33,575 bases of DNA from Bacillota bacterium (lineage in GTDB: Bacteria > Bacillota > Clostridia > Peptostreptococcales > Anaerovoracaceae): positions 1 through 33,575 of the forward strand of contig JAFWZZ010000009.1 in assembly GCA_017522185.1 (NCBI GenBank), written 5' to 3'. Numbering within the stretch: the stretch's first letter is position 1; every line of letters starts with the position of its first letter. The position numbers and the translations under genes are program-made. The notes under the pieces were generated by a model, which saw nothing but the letters and a program-made list of their open reading frames with translations, was not told the origin of the DNA and ran no database searches. Positions 13,401 through 22,074 of the stretch are shown here, piece by piece.

Positions 13401-15298
13401 ATGCGGCATGCGAAAACCTGCTGGCCGAACCGCCGACAGATCCGGGCACATACTATGTGAAAGCAGAAACCAATGAAACCAGAAACTATAAGGCTGGAGA
13501 AAGTCAGGCGGTTACACTGACTATCGAGAAGGCGACGGCCGACATTTCCATGAAGAGCAAGATGGTAAAATACGACGGCAAGCCGCACAAGCTAGATCCT
13601 GCCGTTGTCCAGGGCAGCGTATCTGTCATTCTGGAGGAAGGAAAAAATCCGAATAACGATATCGATCAGAAGAACGCATTCATGCCGGCATCCAAAGAAG
13701 TAGCTTACGTTTATACAGACAAAGACGGAAACAAAGTTGCTGATATCGATCAGATTACAGAAGCAGGACTCTATACGGTAACAGCATCCTTAACCGATGA
13801 TCCAATCTACAAGGATGCGTCTTCTAAACCTGCGTACCTGCTGATTGTTCCGGAATTTGCAAAACTGACCATCGGCAATGTAGAAAAAGTCTACGACGGT
13901 CTGCCTGCAGAACCAGAAATTACCTTTGAGGTAGACGGAACTTCTGTTCCGGTTCCGGAAGAAGTGTACGTGGAATATGGCCTGAAAATCCTGGCCGGTA
14001 ACAATGTGAAGCAGGGCTTCCCGGTACAGGCGGGTAACTACTATACCCGTGCGTCTATCGACAGAGGAAACTACTGGGGCACCTTCAGCGAACTAGGCGA
14101 AGTGATTATTCACAGAGCAGAGGTAGAACTTGACCTGGGCGCTGATTACGAAGCAGAATATTCCGGTGCGCCGGTTGTCTGCGACAATGCCAAAGCCGTT
14201 TCCCTCAGCAGAGATATTACGGAAGAAGTAACCATTACTTACGAATACTACGGCGATGCAGACGGTAAGGAAATCATAGATCCGCCAGAGTATCCGGGAA
14301 CCTATTACGCAAAAGCGTTCTCCAAGAGCACAAGAAACTACAAGCCTGGTGAGAGCGAAATGAAAAAGATTGTCATCAAAAAGCGTCCGGTTTATCTGTC
14401 CGAACTGAAGATTCATTCTGCAGATAAAGTAACCGGTAAGGCAAAGAACAGGGAAGGCGTCCTCGTTCCAGGTACCTTCCACATTGTGGATACTGAAAGC
14501 TTCTGGCTGTTGCCAGAGGGTACACATGATGTACAGGTAGAATTTGTACCGGATACAGAAGCATCCAGAATCTATTTTGGAGAGACCGGATTTGCGCCAT
14601 ATACTGTCGTTCCGGCCGATGATCCTGATGATGACAACGATCCTGACGGCGACAAGGACCCTGACCCAAATCCAAATCCAGATCCTGACGGTGACAAAGA
14701 TCCTGACGACGGTAAGGACCCTGACCCAAATCCAAATCCAGACCCTGACGGCGACAAAGAACCGGACGACGGCAAGGAACCAGATCCAAATCCAAATCCA
14801 GACCCTGACGGCGACAAAGAACCGGACGACGGCAAGGACCCTGACCCAAATCCAAATCCAGATCCTGACGGTGACAAAGATCCTGACGACGGCAAGGACC
14901 CTGACCCAAATCCAAATCCAGACCCTGACGGTGACAAGGACCCTGACAGCAACAAAGATCCTGACGGTGACAAGAATCCTGACGGCGACAAAGGTCCTGA
15001 CGGTGAAAGCGGAGACGGCTCCGGCGGCGACGATGCAGACGGCAGTAACGCCGGAAATGAGGCGGAAGAAGAACGTCCGGAAGGCAGTGAATCCGAAACT
15101 GACGGCGACGGAGAAGACGATGATAAGCAGGGCAATCATCAGGATGAAGAACAGGGTGAGCCCGAAGAGTCTGTCCCAGATGATGAAACCTATCCGGATA
15201 CCGGTGATCGAAATCCGTTTGAATTATACCTGATGCTGGCAGTCGGTGCGTTGACGGCATGGGTCGTAATGATGAAAAGCAGAAAAACAGAAAGATAG
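10430..15298 (+). CDS. Giant secreted MBG-repeat surface protein with TGD sorting signal
   Basis: 1622 aa. Residues 1-27 are a signal peptide ending AYA. Residues about 46-465 are a module shared with the next gene's product. Then come about seven beta-rich units of roughly 90 residues (from near 465 to 1320), several starting with TY(D/N)G or KVYDG and ending with a GTYYVKA-type strand; these are MBG/YDG-like Ig-fold repeats used as stalks in bacterial adhesins. Residues 1399-1525 are an Asp/Pro/Asn-rich spacer with five perfect-length 20-residue repeats, which would span the wall. The end carries YPDTGD (about 1588-1593), a hydrophobic helix and an RKTER tail, so it is a sortase substrate with a variant motif. 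Neighbour: the 2132-aa protein 12 bp downstream, whose ribosome binding site overlaps this stop. Ligand unknown. Confidence 0.87.
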   Translation: MRKRKILLIVTGLCIALVAGAIFAYAAPSNTRGRVAVNIGDFVYVDHDGGRSRGLSDEGSGKKYKLYYENYMISNHDNDGVTYRSKNTYDMTDVVNLEFSAYTQTDDSDKFMIYTTSSDYKTFHGKDRDDIKDSMYSGQDPAANGKVYSFSSLSTQISNNVYSSNFHYKNFNTDNTYENRYVYIGMSKAFDWAKQGIMLQNNTYAINSNGEQISGGIALKLKEHKVQLLAPEKPKRIDYDNNEVTNSTAYSDLEMKMNDGEAYALGKKASLYRDEEIVLSYKWGAGVSGKVVGYNFYADAEKKTKLYQLDTTSGNIKFNSSLIQEIETTSGKDLGDFYLEPIFQYDQATIKVSDSVAETDNLEIKKSASNGYDYVIIDKTASNATVGTIHLNKAKYVGDYLRIDYERNADYHGGYAISSFLLALCETAEQVNTTTNTAYFEPSTTAVDYNQQIQNKYIRILPRIKLNAEVKLKDKTVTFSNSKVQIDPAEVTYPPNAIRPPGANKITYQYYVDENCKNIMEDYPMNAGTYYVIATMPGDTDYYAKAVSNKAKLVIKKAVPTLENVRGRQAITYGQDLTNTAGVTGTAIGVEGYSITGEFAWVDESETPDAGYRRAKVKFTPTGAYKTNYTEAEGTGLVTVKADNVTVSVEERIHTYDGQPPRPNKVTVTGVTTGQPTGQTANVSYFEDAEYKVEMQKLPVFAGAYYIQASVSASGNYNGGSGKGSSRIVEAYVDLVQVPFKDGEMTKAEYRVYMQGAKVKPHGTITLDVSCDGVTRHLSSSDIKEDAQGRFYAAFDIDEVKTDISSGVTAEVKANYVGSIGYKDYRANPSVQEFHDGALVATCTKTYQYGDNKTYQYQWKNEETFASTGLKFDDTLEFNTVFPANSEVADITLSDEGKFYETVSVKPKNAGATYVLTGFAQENGIQGTDDDFLMYEIIVEKAAVSVALQNKTVTYNGYPVTINEAAVSGVNLTEGTPLPEDMHVSYYYYSDAACENLLAEPPTDPGTYYVKAETNETRNYKAGESQAVTLTIEKATADISMKSKMVKYDGKPHKLDPAVVQGSVSVILEEGKNPNNDIDQKNAFMPASKEVAYVYTDKDGNKVADIDQITEAGLYTVTASLTDDPIYKDASSKPAYLLIVPEFAKLTIGNVEKVYDGLPAEPEITFEVDGTSVPVPEEVYVEYGLKILAGNNVKQGFPVQAGNYYTRASIDRGNYWGTFSELGEVIIHRAEVELDLGADYEAEYSGAPVVCDNAKAVSLSRDITEEVTITYEYYGDADGKEIIDPPEYPGTYYAKAFSKSTRNYKPGESEMKKIVIKKRPVYLSELKIHSADKVTGKAKNREGVLVPGTFHIVDTESFWLLPEGTHDVQVEFVPDTEASRIYFGETGFAPYTVVPADDPDDDNDPDGDKDPDPNPNPDPDGDKDPDDGKDPDPNPNPDPDGDKEPDDGKEPDPNPNPDPDGDKEPDDGKDPDPNPNPDPDGDKDPDDGKDPDPNPNPDPDGDKDPDSNKDPDGDKNPDGDKGPDGESGDGSGGDDADGSNAGNEAEEERPEGSESETDGDGEDDDKQGNHQDEEQGEPEESVPDDETYPDTGDRNPFELYLMLAVGALTAWVVMMKSRKTER
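14663..14962 (+). repeat. Five tandem 60-bp repeats in the spacer of the surface protein
   Basis: Five copies of exactly 60 bp, each encoding DPNPNPDPDGDKDPDDGKDP or a close variant (E for D at two positions in copies 2 and 3, SN for DG in copy 5). The copies stay in frame, so copy-number change would alter spacer length without breaking the protein. Long stop-free frames on the opposite strand here are a by-product of the repeat. Confidence 0.95.
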
Positions 15299-15310
15299 GA
15301 GGTAGAACAG

Positions 15311-18300
15311 ATGAGAAGAAAATGTACAGCAGTCATTTTGATTTTGTCATTGGTTCTGCCGATGCTGCTGCCGGCCAGCATATTTGCTGAGTCAGTGTAC
15401 AAAGAAGTAGCAGTATATGAACTGGACGAAATGAAGAAAGAACTTCTGGAGTCTGAAGAAGCGAAAAAGATAGAAAAGGCAACTGCGACATTCCCGGTAA
15501 ATGCAGCCATGGCAGGTGTGGGGACAGAGATGATCTTCCACCTGTTCCGCCAGGGGAATGCTGAGGCTGCGCAGACCGTGACCCTGGGAACCTTTGATAT
15601 CACAGGAGAATACGAAAACCATTATGAAATCGTTGTAGACGGAAAGCCTGTAGATGGTAAGGCAAACCCTTTGCTGGACGGAGCAGGCACCGTATATAAC
15701 GTATTCCTGGGAGAAAACGTTCTGGAAGACCAGCAGTCTGAGAATCTGGACGAAGCCGAAATTAACCGGCAGATGGAAGAAATTAAGGGCATGGCATCCA
15801 GCACTTTTGATGTTGCTTTTGCGCCTGGTGAGACGGAAAAGGAAATCCGTATTCGTGCTTACGTTCCGGCAAAAGCCATGGGGAACAGAGAGTTCCAGCT
15901 GGCGATTTTGGAATGCCCTGAGATGGATATGGGCGAAAACCGTGCTGTGGCCGTAACCCTGTGCGACGAGAGAACGCCGGAAAGCGCTGAAATCAGCTTT
16001 GATCCGGACTCTGCAAAGGTAGAAGACGGATATCTGTCTGTTGAAGTTGAGCGAAAAGGCAACACCGTAGGCAATACCATGTATTCTGTCACTGCAGAAG
16101 ACGGCACGGCAAAGAACGGAGAAGATTTCAAACTGAATCCTTCCCAACTGACCTTTACGCCGGGCGTGACAAAGCAGAGAGTGCACATTCCGCTGATGTC
16201 TTCCGGCAGTGAAGAAACAAAAGAATTTACCCTTCGTGTCAATGACCAGGCAGAAACCATTACCTATACCCAGCCGCTCCGTGGGGCAACGTTTAAGGCG
16301 GCTCGTGACAGAGTCGACATCGACATGGCCAACTTTGTCAGAGGAGGTCAAACTGTATCCAGTAGCGAGGTAAACTTTGGTCAGGATGAAGACAATAGTG
16401 AGCGCTATACCTTTAGTTTCAACTCCTGGCCTGGAGACGGAGACTTCAGAACAGCCTCCATTCATACCAAAGATAAGTATGACTTTACGGGAATTCATAA
16501 AATCAGATTCTCCGCAAGTTACAGAGTGGGAACCGTCATCGGTGACCATATGTGTGTATATGCGTCCAATACGGACTACTATAACAGTCCCAGCAACCTG
16601 GCCAGCATTGGTACCAAGGAATACGGCAACCGTATCGATACCGTGACGCTGACAGGCCAGGGCGTGCATGACGTCAACGTAGACCGTATCGGTGAATACA
16701 ACCTGTATGTCACAGCAGACCAGCACGGCGGCATGGGATATATCGGGTATAACCTGTATAATCAGGACTTTGGCGGTGATAACGGCCACTTTGCCCTGAT
16801 GAAGAAACCATATAAGCTGGAACTGGTACAGCCTCGTGAAATCAGTGCACTGGGTCAGACGAGCGCACCTGCCGGCGATCTGAAGTTCACACTGATGTCT
16901 GATACCAATGTCAACGGCAGGACCATCGACAAGGTGTATCGTGATGATACTTTCTCTTTCACATACACCATGCTGGTGGACAATGCTTTCTTCACAGGCT
17001 ATGAAATCCTGGATTCCGATGAGGAAGTGCTCTTTAAGAGAGTGACAGGCAGCACGACCTTCTGCATAGACTCAGAGGTTCTGCGCTATATCGAACAATA
17101 CAGTGACGGCAAGACCGTTCGTATCCGTCCAACCTTTGAAAGAGAACAGGCCGAAGTGAAAGTGCTTGCTCAGGATTTTGCTGCGGCAGGTATGGACACG
17201 GTGACTGCGACCATCGATGCGAAAAACAGAAGAGCCGTTTATAAAGACGGAGATACAGAAATCGCCAACGTTACATGGGACCACAGCGTCTTCCAGAAGG
17301 GCGATAAGCTGACTTTCACAGTAAACGAAAACGGTGGTTATGATGGGGATTATCATTTTGATTCCTTTATGATGCGGTCGGGCGAAAGTCAGAATCTGTC
17401 CAACGTGAACCCGATTTATTACACCAGCCAGACGTGGACGCTGAACCTGACGGCCAGCTATTACGAAATTACACCGATCATATCCAATGAGAAAGCACCC
17501 CTGCATTTGGAAGTAAAGGGTGCCAGTCATGGGGATTTTGTCGGAAAACCCGATGGATTTACAGGCGATACCTATACGGTAACGCAGTATGATGGGGAAT
17601 ATGAGACTTCCGATATCGTAACCTTTGCGGCTAAGCCAGATGACGGATACCGCGCAAAGTGGAGTTTTCGCGATGTGGGATCTAACAAAGTGAAGACCTA
17701 TTACGGCAACACTTTCTTCTTCCAGGTACAGTTCCCGGTGCTGTCTACGGACAACACGGTAACGCTGGAATTCGAAAAGACAGAGGACCAGAAAACGTTC
17801 AACTTTGTTCCTCAGGTTTTCATGCAGGGCGGCGACGTACTCCATCAGCCTGACGAAGACAGTCCGGCCTATGCACCGCTCAGTGAGGCGCAGGTTACCG
17901 TAGACGGCAAAGACTGCAAGACCGGTGAAGACGGAACCGGAGAAGTCATCGCGGTAACAGGTAATGCCGGTGAAGTGCACCGTGCATTGATCTTCGGCAA
18001 TAACCGCAGATACATTCACGACTTTACCCTGCCTGAAAGCGGAGACAGCCTGAAGGAAGAAATCAAACTGTCCTACTATTACGAAGGCCCGCGTGTCACA
18101 TCTGTACGCTACTACGACAAAAAAGGCATCGTGCAGAACGGCGATACCATCTTCCTTCGTGACCAGACCGACAGTGCTATCGTTTCGGCAACCATCGAAA
18201 CCAATAATAAGGATGTTACCGATGTGCTCTTTACGCTGAAAGATGCGGAAGGCAATGCCAAGATGGAAGACGTCAAAGGCGAAATCAATGGAAATGAATA

Positions 18301-21300
18301 CATCTGGTCTGCACCGTTCGGCACCATCGCCCAGGAAGGCGACCAGATCTGGGTAGAACTGCAGCATCGTGAATACGATGCATCGGGAAACCTGACCGCA
18401 GTGACTTCCTATGGCGAAGTGAATACAGGCTACAATATCGTGATTGCAGAATATGCCAACGTATCTTACATACCGGACACGGGAAATACGGGAGAAATCA
18501 AGGTTCCTTTCTGGGGAAATGTTTTCTTTAACTTCAGCATCAAAGGGGTGAAGCCGGTTCTTACTACCAGCAGAAGCGGCAACATGTATTTCCTCAATAT
18601 CGGGTTGGCACCTAACGCGATATATAATATCTCCAGCAAACAGTGGAAAGTACCGAACTGGACCCAGTTCATGCAGACCCAGCGGGCCGGCATGGCGATC
18701 TTTGATAATCTGGGCGACAGCGAAGGCATCCGTGCGGCATCCCAGTCCATGAAACTGAATGCATTTAACTTAAGCATTCCGGTTACCTTCCAGTTGGCAT
18801 TCTATATCGGACAGAATCCGGAAACGTTGGTATCTGAGAGTTATTTTGTTTCGGCATTCTTTACGATAGGTCTTATGGGAACCTATACCTTCTGTTATCC
18901 GTTTGTGGTCAGCGGTATTCCGATGTTCGGAAATGTGACCATACAGCTGGGTGTTTCCGATTCGATTCAGATCAAAGAAACCACGGACAGCGGGCTCGTG
19001 GAAATCAACGTTATGAGCGATCCGTCGAAACTGGCATACATGCCGGACAATAAGTTTAACCTGAAGTTTGCGGTTTCCTTGTCGGTTGGTGCCGGTGTAT
19101 ACTGCGTTGCCAGCGTATCCGGCGGCGGCACAGGGGCATTCAATGTAAACTGGGTGGACTTCCACTACGGAAACGGAACTATGTCAACTAACATAGACAT
19201 CCGTCTGGAACTGCTGTTTGCAGGACGAACCTTCTCGTACAAAATTGACAGCAGGGAATTCTTCAACACCAATCCATATACGGAAGAGGGTGTGGATCCA
19301 AACCTGAATGTTATGACTTCCAACGTTATGAACACCGGGGTAGATGAAATGGTTATGGAAGACATCAAGTCCTATCAGCAGAATCTGAAGGAAATTTCCG
19401 GAGGATTGAGATTGAAAGATGCATATGACTTCTCAAGACCGACCGTGGTTTCCATGGAAGACGGCAGATACGTGGTGGTGGCAACCATCGATGCGAAATA
19501 CATCAAAGACTACAACGGCAGCAAGAAGGCTGTCATGGGCTATGCAATCTTTGATCCGAACCTGGACGGAGGTTCTTTTGTGAAGAATGCAGAGGGCAGA
19601 ATCTTCAACAGCGTAGAGCCAACGACAGAAATTGGCAAGACGTTGAATTATAATCCGAAGGTTGTGGGCGTCGGCGATAACCGATATGTCCTGATTTGGA
19701 ACAGCACGGCTTATGACGGCGAAGAAGGCGGAAAACTGAAACTGAGAGATATGGATACGACGATTAGGTCCGCCATCATCGAATGCGACGGCGAAGGCAA
19801 TGCCAAGGCCGTTCAGCATAAGGCAATCGTCGTGGAAAACCAGAATCAAGAAACACTGCAGAGCATCATCCTGGACGCTGTCTATGATGAACAGAATCAG
19901 GAAGTCCTTCTGCTGTACCGCACGCTGGATCTTTCTGGTCTGACGAAAGACAGCACCATAAAGGATCTCGATAAGGTTCACGGCATGCTGCAGGTATCCA
20001 GTTTAAAGGCAGATGGGGCATCCATTGCAGATGAGGATAATCTGTGGACGCCGGGCATCATCGTCGCAGAAGGCGGTAAACAGAACATCCTGAAGACTGC
20101 AGACCTTGAGATGATGCAGGCACCTGACGGTGACGCCAAAGTTCCTGTTATCGTTTATCACAGAGTCAAGGGAGAACTTGCAGGCATCCTCAATGAGGCG
20201 GAAGAAGGCACCGATAATCATATCTTCCTGACCAGCCTGGCCCACAAAGCCGGTGGTGGCTATCAGATTGACAAAGAAAAAGAAGTGCCGGCAGATACTT
20301 CTGCTTATCATGCAGCACCTCAGCTGGCCGTAGGAAAGGCCGGAAGCCTGAAAGAAAGAAATATGCTGATGTGGAAGCAGGCTGACCGTATTGCAGTTGC
20401 AGATCCAATCGCGATTCTCTATGATACATTAAAGCCTGTATCCGGAGAAGAAAAGAGCAGCGACGACGGAGAAGTTATCGGTCTGGCAGCGATTCACGAA
20501 AGCTATGCGGGCAATAACGACGACTTCAGGCTGATTGCGGGAGAAGACGGCAGTCTGTACTGTTTCTGGACAGAAGGAAACGGTCAGGGCAGCGAGGTGA
20601 AGTACTCCAAGTTAATTGAACAGGAAGGTACCGCTGTGTGGTCCGACAGCCAGATGCTCTTTGCAACAGAAGACGGCACCTATGTGCAGTCCATCTGTGC
20701 GGTAATTGATGAAACAGGCTATCTGAGAACCATCTATCGTCAGACGGATCTCTCCAAGGAAGACGGAAAGAGTGAAATCTGCATGAAGGGCTTTGATCTC
20801 AATGTGAAGCAGGCGCAGCAGCTGAATGCGGCGGCGGAGGAAGAACCGTATTACAGCACGCCAAATCTGCAGGGCATCTACGCTTCTGCAGACGTGCAGC
20901 TGAGCGATATCAACTTTGAACCGCTTACCGTATATGACGGCGTAAATTCTGACAAATATAAAGTAACTGCAAAACTTGTCAACACAGGTGATGCAGCAGC
21001 AGAAAAATCCCAGATGGTCGTATCTTATCTGGTAACCGGGGACGAAGAAATGAAGGAAACCATCCTCGGTGAATGCAGCGTACCAGCTCTGGAAGCGGGA
21101 GAAGAAACCGTTGCAGAATTCGAAATAACCGTAGATCCTGCCCTGTATTCCAAGGCATACTTCAAGATGGTACCGGTGAACATTGCACTGTACGAAAACT
21201 ACGGTACTGACGATCAAACCATGACCCTGGCAGCCATGGACGGCGTGCAGGCGATGCAGGAAGAGGAAGCCTCTGACCTGATGGTGGAAGGCACATTCCG

Positions 21301-21709
21301 CTTAGGCGTGCGCCAGAGCCGCGTGCTTCATGCACAGGTACAGCCTGTCGCAGCGGCGCAGTTTGAAGACTTGCAGTTCGAAACTTCTGACCCTGAAGTT
21401 GCGACCGTAGATGAACACGGTGTCATCACCGGCGTGGAGAAGGGCACCTGCGAAGTGACGGTAACGGCAGCAAGCGGTGTATCGAAGAAGGTCGACGTGC
21501 AGGTTACAAGAACTGAACAGGATACCGGCGTTGAGGAGGATACAGAGCTTCCGGACAAACCTGTCGTAACCCCTGTCGTTGACGATACCGACGGAGGCAG
21601 CCAGGCAGATACCGGCGACCATACTATGTTATGGATTTGGGTAGCGCTGCTTCTGGCAGGCGTTGCAGGTATCAATGGTGCTTTACTGTACAGAAAGAGA
21701 AAATCATAA
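15311..21709 (+). CDS. Giant multidomain surface protein with TGD sorting signal
   Basis: 2132 aa with AGGAGG overlapping the previous stop. Residues 1-26 are a signal peptide ending IFA. Residues 226-318 are a Calx-beta-like domain (AEISFDPDSAKVEDG, EDGTAKNGEDF, LTFTPG). Residues 334-725 are the module shared with the 1622-aa neighbour. Residues 836-910 are a carboxypeptidase-regulatory-like fold. Residues 1050-1330 are an unusual hydrophobic beta-rich region without charged clusters. Residues 1375-1860 carry repeated strands such as DGRYVVVATI, DNRYVLIWN and DGSLYCFWTEG that look like a beta-propeller. Residues 1864-1974 are CARDB-like, and 1994-2067 a BIG2 domain (SDPEVATVDEHGVITGVEKG). 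The tail has QADTGD, a hydrophobic helix and RKRKS. Exported and probably wall-anchored; its partner or ligand is unknown. No sortase gene is in the window. Confidence 0.87.
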   Translation: MRRKCTAVILILSLVLPMLLPASIFAESVYKEVAVYELDEMKKELLESEEAKKIEKATATFPVNAAMAGVGTEMIFHLFRQGNAEAAQTVTLGTFDITGEYENHYEIVVDGKPVDGKANPLLDGAGTVYNVFLGENVLEDQQSENLDEAEINRQMEEIKGMASSTFDVAFAPGETEKEIRIRAYVPAKAMGNREFQLAILECPEMDMGENRAVAVTLCDERTPESAEISFDPDSAKVEDGYLSVEVERKGNTVGNTMYSVTAEDGTAKNGEDFKLNPSQLTFTPGVTKQRVHIPLMSSGSEETKEFTLRVNDQAETITYTQPLRGATFKAARDRVDIDMANFVRGGQTVSSSEVNFGQDEDNSERYTFSFNSWPGDGDFRTASIHTKDKYDFTGIHKIRFSASYRVGTVIGDHMCVYASNTDYYNSPSNLASIGTKEYGNRIDTVTLTGQGVHDVNVDRIGEYNLYVTADQHGGMGYIGYNLYNQDFGGDNGHFALMKKPYKLELVQPREISALGQTSAPAGDLKFTLMSDTNVNGRTIDKVYRDDTFSFTYTMLVDNAFFTGYEILDSDEEVLFKRVTGSTTFCIDSEVLRYIEQYSDGKTVRIRPTFEREQAEVKVLAQDFAAAGMDTVTATIDAKNRRAVYKDGDTEIANVTWDHSVFQKGDKLTFTVNENGGYDGDYHFDSFMMRSGESQNLSNVNPIYYTSQTWTLNLTASYYEITPIISNEKAPLHLEVKGASHGDFVGKPDGFTGDTYTVTQYDGEYETSDIVTFAAKPDDGYRAKWSFRDVGSNKVKTYYGNTFFFQVQFPVLSTDNTVTLEFEKTEDQKTFNFVPQVFMQGGDVLHQPDEDSPAYAPLSEAQVTVDGKDCKTGEDGTGEVIAVTGNAGEVHRALIFGNNRRYIHDFTLPESGDSLKEEIKLSYYYEGPRVTSVRYYDKKGIVQNGDTIFLRDQTDSAIVSATIETNNKDVTDVLFTLKDAEGNAKMEDVKGEINGNEYIWSAPFGTIAQEGDQIWVELQHREYDASGNLTAVTSYGEVNTGYNIVIAEYANVSYIPDTGNTGEIKVPFWGNVFFNFSIKGVKPVLTTSRSGNMYFLNIGLAPNAIYNISSKQWKVPNWTQFMQTQRAGMAIFDNLGDSEGIRAASQSMKLNAFNLSIPVTFQLAFYIGQNPETLVSESYFVSAFFTIGLMGTYTFCYPFVVSGIPMFGNVTIQLGVSDSIQIKETTDSGLVEINVMSDPSKLAYMPDNKFNLKFAVSLSVGAGVYCVASVSGGGTGAFNVNWVDFHYGNGTMSTNIDIRLELLFAGRTFSYKIDSREFFNTNPYTEEGVDPNLNVMTSNVMNTGVDEMVMEDIKSYQQNLKEISGGLRLKDAYDFSRPTVVSMEDGRYVVVATIDAKYIKDYNGSKKAVMGYAIFDPNLDGGSFVKNAEGRIFNSVEPTTEIGKTLNYNPKVVGVGDNRYVLIWNSTAYDGEEGGKLKLRDMDTTIRSAIIECDGEGNAKAVQHKAIVVENQNQETLQSIILDAVYDEQNQEVLLLYRTLDLSGLTKDSTIKDLDKVHGMLQVSSLKADGASIADEDNLWTPGIIVAEGGKQNILKTADLEMMQAPDGDAKVPVIVYHRVKGELAGILNEAEEGTDNHIFLTSLAHKAGGGYQIDKEKEVPADTSAYHAAPQLAVGKAGSLKERNMLMWKQADRIAVADPIAILYDTLKPVSGEEKSSDDGEVIGLAAIHESYAGNNDDFRLIAGEDGSLYCFWTEGNGQGSEVKYSKLIEQEGTAVWSDSQMLFATEDGTYVQSICAVIDETGYLRTIYRQTDLSKEDGKSEICMKGFDLNVKQAQQLNAAAEEEPYYSTPNLQGIYASADVQLSDINFEPLTVYDGVNSDKYKVTAKLVNTGDAAAEKSQMVVSYLVTGDEEMKETILGECSVPALEAGEETVAEFEITVDPALYSKAYFKMVPVNIALYENYGTDDQTMTLAAMDGVQAMQEEEASDLMVEGTFRLGVRQSRVLHAQVQPVAAAQFEDLQFETSDPEVATVDEHGVITGVEKGTCEVTVTAASGVSKKVDVQVTRTEQDTGVEEDTELPDKPVVTPVVDDTDGGSQADTGDHTMLWIWVALLLAGVAGINGALLYRKRKS

Positions 21710-21724
21710 TCATATATGGAAACA

Positions 21725-21755
21725 GGAACCCTGAAATACGGGTTCTTGTTTTTTT
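21725..21755 (+). terminator. Terminator of the surface-protein operon
   Basis: Stem GAACCC (21726-21731) / GGGTTC (21740-21745), loop TGAAATAC, then TTG and seven T residues, 16 bases after the stop. Confidence 0.88.
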
Positions 21756-21773
21756 GTAAAATGTAAAGTTTGC

Positions 21774-21824
21774 TTGACATACCTCGTGCGAAGTGCTATA
21801 TTAAAAATGTAAAGTGAACTTTAC
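21774..21824 (+). promoter_or_regulatory. Promoter and perfect operator of the XRE gene
   Basis: TTGACA (21774-21779) and TATATT (21797-21802) are 17 bp apart. The perfect dyad GTAAAGT (21809-21815), two bases, ACTTTAC (21818-21824) lies at the expected transcription start. A further half-site ATGTAAAGT (21761-21769) lies just before the -35. This fits negative autoregulation by the XRE protein encoded next. Confidence 0.8.
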
Positions 21825-21855
21825 GTCAAAACGGAAAGACAAGGAGGGGGTAGTT

Positions 21856-22062
21856 TTGAATAATAGAATCGAAGAAATCAGAAAGGAACGGGGTATCCGT
21901 CAGGAGGATTTTGCGAAATCCATGGGTGTTTCCAGGCAGACCATCAGTTCCCTGGAAAACGGACGATACAACCCGTCCATCACGCTGGCATACAAAATCG
22001 CCAAGTATTTTGGTATGAGCATCGAGGAAGTATTTATTTTTGAAGAGGAAGATTTAAAATAG
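21856..22062 (+). CDS. XRE-family repressor, short form
   Basis: 68 aa. It is a single Cro/CI helix-turn-helix: RIEEIRKERGIRQEDFAKSMGVSRQTISSLENGRYNPSITLAYKIAKYFG, then a short IEEVFIFEEE tail. The start is a TTG at 21856, chosen because AAGGAGG (21841-21847) is eight bases upstream. An earlier in-frame GTG at 21814 would overlap the operator and the transcription start. This compact type is commonly paired with a downstream four-helix membrane protein, as here, 12 bp away. It probably represses its own promoter through the GTAAAGT dyad; the inducer is unknown. Confidence 0.88.
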   Translation: MNNRIEEIRKERGIRQEDFAKSMGVSRQTISSLENGRYNPSITLAYKIAKYFGMSIEEVFIFEEEDLK

Positions 22063-22074
22063 GGGGAAAAGAAA

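Noticed and set aside
14663-14962. Regular 60-bp repeats considered as a CRISPR array
   Set aside because: Repeats are contiguous with no unique spacers, and they code in frame for the Asp/Pro-rich wall spacer.
14093-15260. Long stop-free frames on the minus strand (294-348 codons) over the Asp/Pro repeat region
   Set aside because: They mirror the tandem repeat, give low-complexity products, lack ribosome binding sites and lie wholly inside a well-supported plus-strand gene.
15392-16789. 465-codon minus-strand frame inside the second giant gene
   Set aside because: No ribosome site or domain; the plus-strand frame has a signal peptide, recognisable domains and a sorting signal.
17072-18367. 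431-codon minus-strand frame
   Set aside because: Complement shadow of the giant surface gene with no start signals.
21814-21855. Upstream GTG start for the XRE gene
   Set aside because: It would begin inside the operator at the transcription start, whereas TTG 21856 has AAGGAGG eight bases upstream.
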